This document shows positions 1 through 9,602 of a stretch of 64,000 nucleotides of DNA, piece by piece (the first letter of the stretch is position 1; every line of letters starts with the position of its first letter). Below the pieces are notes generated by a model. The model saw only the letters and a program-made list of their open reading frames with translations, was not told the origin of the DNA and made no database searches. Origin of the DNA: Calamus simplicifolius (Eukaryota > Streptophyta > Magnoliopsida > Arecales > Arecaceae); assembly GCA_900491605.1 (NCBI GenBank), contig UESW01004771.1:1-64000 (forward strand). The letters run 5' to 3'. The position numbers and the translations under genes were made by a program.

Positions 1-741
1 ATTTTTCTATAGAATGAGAAAGAGAGAGAGCTATCCCTTCATGGGACTTGATAAGCTTCATCCCTAGGATTACATCGGCTTCACCTAAATCTTTCATATC
101 AAACTTAGAAGAGGAAAGATTTAACACTTGAAATAATTTCAAGAGATGTTGCAAAAATTAAAATATCATCGACATATAAGCAAAGAATTACACAATCATT
201 ATAGACGATCTTAGAATACACACACTTATCATGATTATTGATTTGAAATCCAAAAGATAGAATAATTTGATTAAATTTCTCATGCCATTGTTTAGGAGCC
301 TGTTTAAGACCATAAAGGGACTTGATAAGTTTACAAACCTTGTCTTCTTGTCCCTTTATAACAAAACCTTCAGACTGTTCCATATAGATCTCCTCCTCAA
401 GATCTCCATTTAGGAACAGACTTCACATCCATTTGATGAATGATTAACTTATGAATGGAAGCAATGGAAAGAAGTGATCTAAGGGTTATTATTCTAGCTA
501 CAGGAGAATATGTATCAAAGAAATCTAACCCTTTCTTTTGGTTATACTCTTTGGCTACTAATCTAGCCTTATACTTTTCTATTGAACCATCAGGTCTGAA
601 TTTCTTCTTAAATACCCACTTACACCCTAAAGGTTTTCGTCCAGGGGGTAAATCAGATAAGATCCAAGTTTCATTTTGTAAGATTGAATTAAATTCAAAA
701 AGAATAGCTTCCTTCCAAAAAAGAGCATCAGGAGAAGACAT
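1..741 (-). pseudogene. Copia-1 reverse transcriptase remnant
   Basis: The minus strand carries the Copia RT domain in at least three frames. At 397-741 are the N-terminal motifs GCKWVFKKKF and KARLVAKEYNQ and the metal-binding region HQMDVK. At 105-383 are KSLYGLKQAPKQW and the catalytic LCLYVDDILIFA with YVDD intact. At about 1-104 is the following MKDLGEADVILGMK segment. The breaks between 383 and 397 and near 110 change frame, and the fingers segment downstream of QMDVK is disrupted. Family function: copies element RNA into DNA inside the virus-like particle. Here it is a non-functional fragment. Confidence 0.88.
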
Positions 742-1045
742 CGCCTCTCAAAAAGAAGAAGGTTGCCTTCGACTAGGAAAGTAAAGAAACCTTCACCAAG
801 ATCTTTTTCTTTCCTTATCCTTAACTTTTCCTAAGTTCAGAAAGTTCACCTTTATGATTAGATCTTTTTCTTTTCTTTGACTCATTAGAAGACCTAGCTT
901 TTAAAAGAATCATGAACCAAGTAATGATTAGAAGAGAGTTGATTTGGTACTTAATTTTTGAAAGGAAAAACATTTTCAAAATAAGTAGCATATCTTGATT
1001 CGATAAGAGTATTATTTGAGATGTCACTTATATCAGAGTTTATCA
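742..1045 (-). other. Copia-1 spacer between integrase and RT
   Basis: This 300 bp lies between the integrase C-terminal part and the RT. It is the variable, basic, low-complexity linker expected there (lysine/arginine/serine-rich when read on the minus strand). No separate domain is visible. Confidence 0.5.
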
Positions 1046-1490
1046 CTAGGAACCTATTGTACTGCTATCTAAGGAATAACCTATAAAGATAACATCTATG
1101 GTTTTAGGTCCTATTTTTCTTCTCTTAGGTTCAGGTATTCCTACCTTAGCTAAGCATCCCCACACTTTAAGATAATCTAGCATGGGTGTTCTACCTTTCC
1201 AAAGCTCAAAAGGTGTTTTAGGACTATCCTTAAAGGGTATCCTATTTAAAATATAACATGCAGCTAAAAGAGCTTCCCCCAACAAGTTCTCGGGTACACC
1301 TGAACTTATTAACATTGAATTAACCATATCCATTAACGTAGGATTTTTTCGTTCAGCTACACTATTAGACTGAGGAGAGTATGGTGGTGTAACTTCATGA
1401 ATAACCCCATATTCTTGACAAAATAGAGTCATTTCATTTGAGGTATATTCACCACCGCGATCTGACCTAAATTTCTTAAGCTTTTCTCAG
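1046..1490 (-). pseudogene. Copia-1 integrase, C-terminal half of the catalytic core
   Basis: Minus-strand reading shows the integrase stretch with TPPYSPQSNSVAERKN, which contains the catalytic glutamate (the VAERKN position of the D,D-35-E triad). It is followed by CYILNRIPFKDSPKTPFELW and a GYS motif typical of the Copia integrase end. The second aspartate region lies at about 1440-1480 in a shifted frame (SDRGGEY-like). In the family this enzyme inserts element cDNA into the host genome. The core is split by frameshifts from its N-terminal half at 1544-2056. Confidence 0.85.
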
Positions 1491-1543
1491 TTTGGATTTC
1501 AGCTTCTACCTTATAAATCTTAAACTTATCTAATACTTTATCC

Positions 1544-2056
1544 TTATTTTATCAAATATATGTAACAATAATGAGAGAAGTCATCTATGAATGTTGCAAA
1601 GTAACAACTTCCTCCCCGTGTAGGAAACTTGGTAGAGTCACATACATCGCTATGGACTAATTCAAGAAGCGTTGAACTCCTATTTACTGATTTAAAAGGT
1701 TTTCTAGGCATCTTAGCTTGAATACAAATCTCACATTTAAACTTTCTATCAATATGAACATTAGGAATTAGATTAAGATTTGTCATGTAATGAATACGAT
1801 CAAAATTCACATGACCAAGTCTACTATACCAAACATTTGAAGATTCAACATTAAAAAGAAAAGAACTTTTATTAGATAACTTAGAGGATACATTTAATTT
1901 AAAAAGACCTTCACATACAAAACCTTTACCAACAAACTCATTATTACGAGTAATTACAACTTTATTTGACTTTAGAACAATTTTATATCCTCTAGATATA
2001 AGAAGAGATCCACTAATCAAATTTCTTCTAATACTAGGAACTGACAAGCACTTCAT
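1544..2056 (-). pseudogene. Copia-1 GAG-pre-integrase and integrase N-terminal half
   Basis: The 170-residue minus-strand segment contains WYSRLGHVNFDRI and CEICIQAKMPRKPF, together the HHCC zinc-binding domain of a Copia integrase. The first catalytic aspartate follows in ELVHSDVCD, then TFIDDFSHYCYIYL. The frame opens without an initiator because it is an internal piece of the polyprotein. It joins the downstream integrase part only across a frame change near 1544. Confidence 0.87.
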
Positions 2057-2179
2057 GAAGGACTAGGATCTTCCCATATGTCATCTTTAGATCCACTTGA
2101 CCTTTCCCAAGCACTTGTGCTGAAGAGTTATTCCCAAGTGTCACACCTCCTCCACTTGATTCCTGAAAGGTGGAGAACC

Positions 2180-2262
2180 AGAAGCGATCAAAACAAACAT
2201 AACATTAGCTCCTGAATCAAGCCACCAATCACAAGAAGATTGGGTCGAGTTAATTAAGAATT
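2180..2262 (-). pseudogene. Copia-1 aspartic protease active-site remnant
   Basis: Translation of the minus strand around 2207-2218 gives WWLDSGANVMF, the D-S-G active-site motif of a retrotransposon protease. It has the tryptophan-leucine lead-in usual in Copia elements. The flanks are frameshifted, so only the catalytic motif and a few residues either side are recognisable. Confidence 0.7.
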
Positions 2263-2339
2263 TTGAATTTACCGACCTGAAAGAAGGCTCAGCACCACTC
2301 TAACCACGTTAACTTATGGTTTAGATGATTTTCTCAATG

Positions 2340-2575
2340 GTTCAGTCTTTTGTGGTAGCAGTCCTTCGCCATATGATTTGTCCTTTCGCATACAAAGCAG
2401 AACGTGCCTTTATAATTTTTGACTTCTGATTCGGTCGGTTCTGATTTGATCGGTTCTGAGGAGGTTTGTATGATTGGTTGGATCTAGATTGAAATTTTTT
2501 TCTTAAAATTCTTTCCCTTGGGTTTGAATTGATTTGGAGTTGGATTTGACTCAGGCAGATGGATTTTAGGTCCAA
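2340..2575 (-). pseudogene. Copia-1 gag C-terminus with CCHC zinc knuckle
   Basis: At 2358-2399 the minus strand reads CFVCERTNHMAKDC, a C-X2-C-X4-H-X4-C nucleocapsid knuckle that binds element RNA. The adjoining segment up to 2575 is rich in Ser, Asn, Gln and Arg, as expected for a nucleocapsid linker. The knuckle and linker are in different frames. Confidence 0.75.
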
Positions 2576-2759
2576 GGTCGGTCTTTAGATTTTGTTGAGC
2601 TTAAGTCGGTGTTCTTCTTCAATCCTAATAGAGTTAATCACTTCTGTTAGGGTCAAGCTACCTTGCTTATAACTTAGCTCTCGAGCAAAGGATGACCAAG
2701 ATGGTGGAAGGGCATCTACTAAGGCTTGGACTTATAGTTTTCAGAAAAACTACAACCTG

Positions 2760-3200
2760 TCAATTCTGACTTTCTAAGAAAATCTTAGAATTCATGAATT
2801 TGAATACTAATGGATTTGGAATTACCATTATGTACTTTCTAAATTTTGAGATAATGAATCTATCTAGACCAGCATCAACCATCCCATATTCAGCCTCAAG
2901 AGCATCCCATAATTCCTTAGCAGTTTTAGTAGGAAGGTAGACATCATACAGATTATCAGATAGGGCACTTAAAATTCTATGTCTACAATGAAAATCTATT
3001 TCTTGGGGTATTTTTGATGAAGATGAGGTATCAACTATACTAGAAGAACATTGTTGAGTGTTAGATTTAGGATCTGATAATTCTATGGCAGAAAATAAAC
3101 CTAAAGTGGTAAGCCAGTATTTTACTTGACTTTGCCATCCCCTAAAGAATAATCCATTGAATTTTTCAGGTTTAATTGCACTAAGATCATTAGAACCCAT
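2760..3200 (-). pseudogene. Copia-1 gag N-terminal region (UBN2-type capsid)
   Basis: A 146-residue minus-strand frame starts at an ATG at 3198-3200 (MGSNDLSAIKPEKFNG). It continues with WQSQVKYWLTTLGL and AKELWDALEAEYG, the conserved start and tryptophan-rich helices of Copia gag. The region from 2580 to 2760 continues the capsid in other frames. In the family the protein assembles the cytoplasmic particle. The frame is lost near 2760, so this is a remnant. Confidence 0.8.
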
Positions 3201-4008
3201 TTTGAGAAGGTTAGTTTCTTAATTCGTTATGCAAAATAAAAAAGTATTTGAATTTTTTAAATTAATAATTTTTTTAGATATTTCTAGATTTAAATTTAAA
3301 TTCAAAAGAATTAAATCTAGAAACTACTTGCAATTATAATAAAACCACTAAGCAAAAATTAACTCAAATAAGTCAATTTGAATTTGAGTTTAATTTTTTT
3401 TTCCAAATTTGAATTTTGAATTTTAAATTTTAAATTCAAAACTCTTTTTTTAAAATGAAATTACTTATATAAAATCTAGCAATTTCTAATGATAGGAAAA
3501 CTTGTCCTTAGCTGTTAGAAAAATTGTTTTAAATTTTAAAAAAAACCTTTTTAAAAAATGCTAGAATAATTAATCTAAAATTTAAATTCTAAATTTAAAT
3601 TAAGTTAAAAGGAATCAAACTGGTCGAGGCGTGTTAGACACTGCCCTAAGGACAAGTTTTTGCCCCCTCATGCGGGTTGTTGGCGATTTGTCCCAAGGTA
3701 CAACGATCCGGCTCGATCTGATCCTCCTACCGTGAGCAGATCGGGTGAAGGTGCAAACCCAAGATACTTCAGATGCCCAAATAAAAATATAATAATAAAA
3801 AGGGTAAATAAATCTTTACCACTAGTAGCTTGTTGAGATATATTTCCAACTCCAAGACAGACTTCCTTGTTGAGATAGACTTCCTTGTTGACAGATTCTC
3901 AAATCTCAGCACTTGCAGCAACAGGATCTTCAACAATCGAATAGATCTTTTAGGATTTGAATTTTTATTTTCTGCCTTCTCTATCCTCTTTTTTCCTTAG
4001 CTTATATA
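3201..4008 (-). other. Copia-1 leader and probable 5' LTR segment
   Basis: Upstream of the Copia-1 gag start the sequence is A/T-rich (3240-3600, with many oligo-T and ATTTAAA runs). It then becomes a mixed segment at about 3600-4008 that includes a short direct repeat (agacttccttgttgaga, around 3860-3890). Position suggests untranslated leader and LTR, but no clean tRNA primer-binding site or TG...CA LTR edge is visible. The segment is cut at 4009 by the CACTA terminus. No gene is seen here. Confidence 0.4.
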
Positions 4009-4020
4009 CACTACAAGAAA
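4009..4020 (+). repeat. CACTA terminal inverted repeat (left end)
   Basis: CACTACAAGAAA matches the consensus terminus of plant CACTA elements base for base. The 3 bp to the left is ATA; a matching target duplication cannot be checked because the right end is missing. Confidence 0.9.
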
Positions 4021-4023
4021 TAA

Positions 4024-4795
4024 TGAAATAGCGACACAATTTTAGTGACGCAAAGATGCGTCGCTAAAATTGCGACTACATTGCGACGCCTCCGCGTCAA
4101 AAAATATTGCGACGCAAATAGCGACGCATTAGCGACTCAATAAACCATAAATTAAAAAAAAAATTTTTAAATTTAGCGACGCAAAAATGCATCGTAATAT
4201 TATAAAATGTATTTTTTTAAAATATTATTAAAGGAATAAAATATTGCGACGCAGCTAAGTGCGTCGCAATGTTTTTAAAAAAATTAATTATGTTAAATAG
4301 CGACGCATTAGCGACGCAATAAACATAAAATAAGAAAAAATATATTTAATATAGCGACGCAAAAATTACATGGCAAATATTAATAATAAAATAATTTTTA
4401 AATATAATTATGAAATAAAAATAATTGACGCTGCAACTCAGTGCATCGCAATATTTAAAAAATAATATTTTAAATAGCGACGCATTAGCGATGCAATAAA
4501 CCAGAAAATATAAAAATTATTTTTTAATTTAGCGATGCATAATTGCGATCATCGCAATTAATTTAAATAAAATTTATTTTAAGAAAATAGTATTATGAAA
4601 ATAAAAATATTCGATGCAATCCAGTGCATCGCAATGTTTTATTAAAAATAAATATGTTAATTACGCCGTAATAGCGATGCAATAAATAGTAAAGTATAAA
4701 AAAAATTTATTTAACGATGCGATCGCAAATTCATAATGCCAAATTAGCGAGGCATTAGCGATGCAATAAATTAGAAAATATAATTAAAATTAATA
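4024..4795. repeat. CACTA subterminal repeat field (GCGACGC motifs)
   Basis: Short motifs of the type gcgacgcaa / ttgcgtcgc and decayed forms (gcgatgcaa, tgcatcgca) occur repeatedly in both orientations in an A/T-rich background. Many pairs form small hairpins. In the family such arrays next to the termini bind the element-encoded accessory protein needed for excision. Confidence 0.8.
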
Positions 4796-4799
4796 TGTT

Positions 4800-5990
4800 C
4801 GAGATCGGTCGTCGTCGACCGTGATCGATCATGGCTTCGATCGATCGCAACCGTCGGGTCGTCGCCGATCGGATCGATCGCGACGGTCCGAGATCGGTCG
4901 TCGCCGACCGGGATCGATCATGGCTTGGATCGATGCAACCATCGGATCATCGCCGATCGAGATCGATCATGGCTTCGATCGATCGCAACCATCGGATCGT
5001 CACCAATTCGATTGATCGCAACAATCCAAGATCGGTAGTCACCGACCGGGATCGATCATGGCTTCGATCAATCGCAACCCTCGATCATCATCGATCCGAT
5101 CGATCGCGATGGTCCGAGATCGGTCGTTGCCGATTAGGATGGATCATGGCTTGGATCGATCGCAACCGTCGGATCATCGCCGATCGGGATCGATCATGGC
5201 TTCGATCGATCGCAACCGTCAGATCGTCGCCGATCCGATCGATTGCCATGGTCCGAGATAGGTCATCGCCGACCGGGATCGATCATGCTTGGATTGATCG
5301 CAACCGTCAGATCATCGCCAACCGGGATCGATCATGGCTTGGATCGATCGCAACCGTCGGATCATCGCCGACCGGGATCGATCATGGCTTCGATCGATCG
5401 CAACCGTCGGATCGTCGCCGATCCGATTGATCGCCACGGTCCGAGAGAGGTCGTCGCCGATCGGGATCGATCATGGCTTGGATCGATCGCAACCGTCGGA
5501 TCATCGCCGACCGGGATCGATCATGGCTTGGATCGATCGCAACCGTCGGATCTCGCCGATCGGGATCGATCATGGCTTGGATCGATCGCAACCATCAGAT
5601 CGTCGCCGATCCGATCGATCGCCACGGTCCGAGATAGGTCGTCGCGACCGGGATCGATCATGGCTTGGATCGATCGCAATCGTCGGATCATCGCGACCGG
5701 GATCGATCATGGCTTGGATCGATCGCAACCGTCGGATCGTCGCCGACCGGGATCGATCATGGCTTGGATCGATCGCAACCGTCAGATCTCACCGACCGGG
5801 ATCGATCATGGCTTGGATCGATCGCAACCGTCGATACATCACCGACCGGGATCGATCATGGCTTGGATCGATCGCAACCGTCGGATTATCACCGATCGAT
5901 CGATCGCCACGGTCCGAGAGAGGTCGCCGATCGGGATAGATCATGGCTTGGATCGATCGTAACCATCGGATCGTTTATCGTAATGGATAT
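4800..5990. repeat. GATC-rich minisatellite, about 50 bp unit with an interspersed second module
   Basis: About 18 copies of a unit containing gatcgatcatggcttggat and gatcgcaaccgtcggatc are spaced mostly 49-50 bp (for example starts at 5463, 5513 and 5562). Every few copies a second module of about 38 bp with cacggtccgagatcggtcg is inserted, giving a larger composite period of about 88 bp in several places. The units are full of CGATCG and GATC palindromes. All three plus frames lack stops over long stretches only because the unit has none. This is not a protein gene. Confidence 0.92.
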
Positions 5991-7660
5991 TCATATTGCG
6001 ATGCCGTAGCGATGCATTTTTGAAGCATTTGACGCAATGTATGCATCGATCGGTAATAATAATAAAAGAAATATAATATTGCGACGCATTAGTTGCGTCA
6101 CAATGTTTTTTCTATAAATATATGTAATGAAAAGTATAAAAAATTATTGCGATGCAATTTGTGCATCGCAATTATTATCATAAATTATAAATATTATCAT
6201 TTATAATATTAAAAATTATTGCGACGCCATAGCGATGCATTTTCGAAGAAAAAAATAAACAAATATTGCGACGCAATGTATGCGTCGCAATTATTTTTAG
6301 TAAATATAATTTTTATCAGTATAATAAATAAAAGAAATATAATATTACGACGCATTAGTTGCATCGCAATGTTTTTCTATAATTATGTAATAAAAATTAT
6401 AAAAAAAATATTGCGACGTAATTTGTGCATCGCAATTATTATCATAAATTATAAATATTATCATTTATAAATATTAAAAAATTATTGCAATGTCGTAGCG
6501 ATGAATTTTCGAAGAAAAAATAAATAAATATTGCGACGCAATGTATGCATCGCAATTATTTTTAGTAAATATAATTTTTATCAGTATTAATAAATAAAAG
6601 AAATATAATATTGCGACGCATTAGTTGCGTCGCAATGTTTTTTCTATAAATATATGTAATGAAAAAGTTTAAAAAATTATTGCGACGCAATTTGTGCATC
6701 GCAATTATTATCATAAATTAAAATATTATCATTATAAATATTAAAAAATTATTGCGACATCGTAGCGATGCATTTTCAAAGAAAAAAATAAATAAATATT
6801 GCGACGCAATGTATGCATCGCAATTATTTTTAGTAATATAATTTTTATCAGTATTAATAAATAAAAGAAATAATATTGCAATGCATTAGTTGCTTGCAAT
6901 ATTTTTTCATATATGTATGAAAAGTTTTAAAAAAATATTGTGACGTAATTTGTGCGTCGCAATTATTATCATAAATTATAAATATTATCATTATAAATAT
7001 TAAAAATTATTGCGATGCCGTAGCGATGCATTTTTGAAGAAAATAATAATAAATATTATGACGCAACTAATGCATCGCAATAGTTTTTAGTAAATATATT
7101 TTTTATCAGTAATAATAAATAAAAAAATATAATATTGCGACGCATTCGATGCATCGCAATGTTTTTTTCTATAAATAGATGTAACAAAAGTAAAAAAATA
7201 TTGCGACGCAATTTGTGCGTCACAATTATTATCATAAATTATAATTTTTATCATTATAAATATTAAAAAATAAAAAAATATATAATATTGTGATGCATTT
7301 GTTGCGTCGCAATGTTTTTGGATAAATATATGTAATGAAATAGTTAGAAAAATTTTTGCGATGCACTGTATGCGTCGCAATTATTGTCATAAATTATTAT
7401 TTAATCATTTAAAATATTAAAAAAATATTGCGATGCCTTAGCGATGCAATTTCTAGAAAATAAAAATAATTTTCCTGTTGGACATTGGCGCAAAGTTAGC
7501 GACGCATTAGCGATGCAATTAATTGCGTCGCTACCTTTTTCATAAAATATAAAAAGGCAAATTAACGATGGATTAGCCACGCATTGTTGTGTCGCTAATA
7601 CATAATAAATTTAAAAAAAAATTGCGACCGATTAGCGACGTAAATTTGCGTCGCTAATCA
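5991..7660. repeat. Higher-order CACTA subterminal array, about 265 bp period
   Basis: The block ttgcgacgcattagttgcgtcgcaatg and its surroundings recurs near 6079, 6344, 6610, 6876 and 7135, a period of about 259-266 bp, with a partial copy near 7288. Each unit holds several imperfect hairpins of GCGACGCAAT...GCGTCGC type separated by AT-rich spacer. It looks like amplification of the subterminal region on the inner side of the minisatellite. Confidence 0.85.
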
Positions 7661-7664
7661 CTCA

Positions 7665-7673
7665 TATATAAAG
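7665..7673 (+). promoter_or_regulatory. TATA box of the CACTA transcript
   Basis: TATATAAAG stands just after the last subterminal repeat. About 25-30 bp downstream is a pyrimidine-rich stretch (cttctcttcttcttcccg) typical of plant transcription starts. The position matches the promoter of En/Spm-like elements, where transcription starts at the inner edge of the subterminal repeats. Confidence 0.6.
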
Positions 7674-7694
7674 TCGGCCAGCCTTCTCTTCTTC

Positions 7695-7823
7695 TTCCCG
7701 TCTTGACCTAGCCGCGCCCTCCCAAAACCTCTCCGGCTCCCACCGTTCGCTGCTCCGGCTCCCCCCTCCGGTGCTTCGGCTCCCGGCGGTCTCCTCCAAC
7801 TCCGGCGTCTCCTCTCGACCGAG
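7695..7823 (+). other. Probable untranslated first exon of the CACTA transcript, with splice donor
   Basis: This C-rich, ATG-free stretch runs from the inferred start region to ctcgaccgag followed by gtaagc at 7824, a good plant 5' splice site. Everything after it is repeat. That fits a long intron between a non-coding exon 1 and the transposase exons. The start coordinate is inferred from the TATA position. Confidence 0.5.
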
Positions 7824-7849
7824 GTAAGCCCCCCACCCTCTTCCAAAAA

Positions 7850-8995
7850 AAAATTTTTGTAAAAATTTCCTTTGTCCATGGCCAAGACCGTGGCCGTCTT
7901 CTCCGGCCACGGCCGCTGACATGGCCGGCAGTGGCCTGGCCACGTAAAAAAAAAAATTTCTTGTAACAGGGGGGGTGGGGAAACCCCCCCCCCCCCATTT
8001 TGTCCCGCTGCCGTGGCCGTCTTCCCCGGCCACGGCCGCTGCCATGGCCGGCAGTGGCCTGGCCACGGTGGCCAGGCCACTGTCAAAAAAAAAAAATTTG
8101 TAACAGGGGGGGTGGGGAAACCCCCCCCCCCCATTTTCTTTCTCCGCCATGGCCATGGCCGCGGCCAGCCGGCCATGGCCGCTACCGGAGAAGCCGGCCA
8201 CGGCCGCTGCCGTGGCCGTCTTCTCCGGCCACGGCCACTGCCATGGCCGGCAGTGGCCTGGCCACGGTGGCCAGGCCACTGGTAAAAAAAAATTTCTTGT
8301 AACAGGGGGGGTGGGGAAAACCCCCCCCCCCCCCCATTTTGTCCCGCTGCTGTGGCCGTCTTCTCCGGCCACGGCCGCTGCCATGGCCGGCAGTGGCCTG
8401 GCCACGGTGTCCAGGCCACAGTCAAAAAAAAATTTTTTAACAGGGGGGTGGGGAAACCCCCCCCCCCATTTTCTCTTCTCCGGCCACGGCCATGGCCGCG
8501 GCCGGAGAAGCCGGCCATGGCCGCTACCGTGGCCGGCAGTGGCCTGGCCACGGTGGCCAGGCCACAGTAAAAAAAAAATTGTTTTGTTACAGGGGGGTGG
8601 GGAAAACCCCCCCCCCCATTTTCTCTTCTCCGGCCACGGCCGTTTCCGTGGCCGGTAGTGGCCTGGCCACGGTGGCCAGGCCACAGTAAAAAAAAAAAAG
8701 GCTGTTACCCCCCCCCTCCCTTGACCTTCTCCGGCCATGGCCGCTACCGTGGCCGGTCGTGGCCTGGCCACGGTGGCCAGGCCACAAAAAAAATAAAAAA
8801 AGTCTTTTACAGTGGGTGGGGAAAACCCCCCTTTATCTTCTCCAGCCACGGCTGTAGCCGCGGCCGGGAAGCCGGCCACAGCACCGGTGGTCAGGACAAA
8901 AAAAAAAAATACATGTATGTTACGGAGATGGGGAAAACCCCCCCTCCCCTTTTATCTTCCACGGCCGTGGCCTAGCCACGGTGGCCAGGCAAACA
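7850..8995. repeat. GC-rich palindromic tandem repeat with poly-A and poly-G/poly-C tracts
   Basis: About eight copies of a unit of roughly 105-190 bp. Each copy has the palindrome ggcctggccacggtggccaggcc, an A8-12 tract, a G6-7TGGGG(A)3-4C8-14 stretch, and ttctccggccacggcc / ccatggccg blocks. Unit length varies mainly by the homopolymers. Long open frames on both strands are rich in Pro, Gly, Trp, Arg and Ala but have no domain and are by-products of the repeat. It lies inside the inferred first intron of the CACTA transcript. Confidence 0.9.
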
Positions 8996-9408
8996 AAAAA
9001 AATTTATTTATGCAATAATTTTTGTGCATTTGTAGTTATTTACAATTTTTATGTCTTGATTATTTACATTCTGCTTCAAATTGAATGATGCATTAAATTA
9101 TGTAATGCTTGAATGAAAGTCATGTTGTATTTTATTTAATTCTCAAGAACATTAGTACTTTCAATGATTTACATTTTAGTCTTCACAAACTATTATATTC
9201 GACATAATAATCTTAAGAAGCCATTGACTATATATAGAACACTATGCCTCTATTTGTAGAATTGACAAGAATTTATGAATAACAAGCATAAGTTCGATTG
9301 TCTTCGGATTTTCATATTATTAATCACAGCACTATAACCTTTAGACCCGTTTGAGAATTTGTAAGATTTAGTCTTGCAAATTCTCAAATTGTCCTGGTGG
9401 ACAGTTTG
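8996..9408. other. CACTA internal non-coding stretch
   Basis: This is A/T-rich sequence without a coding frame between the GC repeats and the transposase exons. A short hairpin is present at 9350-9388 (arms tttgagaatttgtaagatt and gtcttgcaaattctcaaa). The catalytic Transposase_21 region of a TNP2 protein should lie hereabouts and is absent. Confidence 0.6.
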
Positions 9409-9602
9409 AGAATATTTTTGCGATATGTTAGTCTGCTATTAATCATCGTTGGTTGAGATTCGGTTTGTATTTGCTCATACGTTCTCCTAGTGTGGCATAT
9501 ATGCCACACATTTAGGAGAACATATGGGGAAATGCTGCTGAAATTTCAACGTAACCGATCGATGATAATCAATAGCAGACTACCATATCGCAAAATATCT
9601 TA
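9409..9602. repeat. Large imperfect foldback next to the transposase exon
   Basis: The left arm (about 9409-9497) and right arm (about 9502-9602) are imperfect reverse complements centred near 9500. Paired blocks include gcgatatgttagtctgctatt against the reverse complement of aatagcagactaccatatcgc, and gttctcctagtgtggcat against atgccacacatttaggagaac. The right arm runs into the first codons of the DUF4218 exon, so the left arm may be an inverted copy of exon-edge sequence. Confidence 0.75.

Larger units (their letters stand above)
1..4008 (-). mobile_element. Copia-1: degraded Ty1/Copia retrotransposon, cut by the left window edge
   Basis: Read on the minus strand, the order is gag, CCHC knuckle, protease, integrase, reverse transcriptase, which is the Ty1/Copia order (integrase before RT). 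The reading frame is broken several times by stops and frameshifts, so it cannot make a polyprotein. RNase H and the 3' LTR lie outside the window on the left. The 5' side ends at 4008, where the CACTA terminus starts. The lineage within Copia cannot be fixed from these fragments. Confidence 0.9.

Noticed and set aside
4821..6009. Long open frames rich in Asp, Arg, Ser and Ile across the minisatellite
   Set aside because: The repeat unit has no stop codons in several frames on both strands. Unit length (about 50 bp) is not a multiple of three, so no constant peptide repeat is maintained. No domain or codon-level conservation.
7950..7966. tttcttgta in the GC array considered as the right CACTA terminus
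   Set aside because: It reads ttcttgtaacag, not ttcttgtagtg, and recurs as part of the repeat unit.
7658..9018. Frames up to about 400 codons on both strands in the GC-rich array
   Set aside because: They exist on both strands and follow the palindromic repeat. They depend on homopolymer lengths, lack any domain, and lie in an inferred intron.
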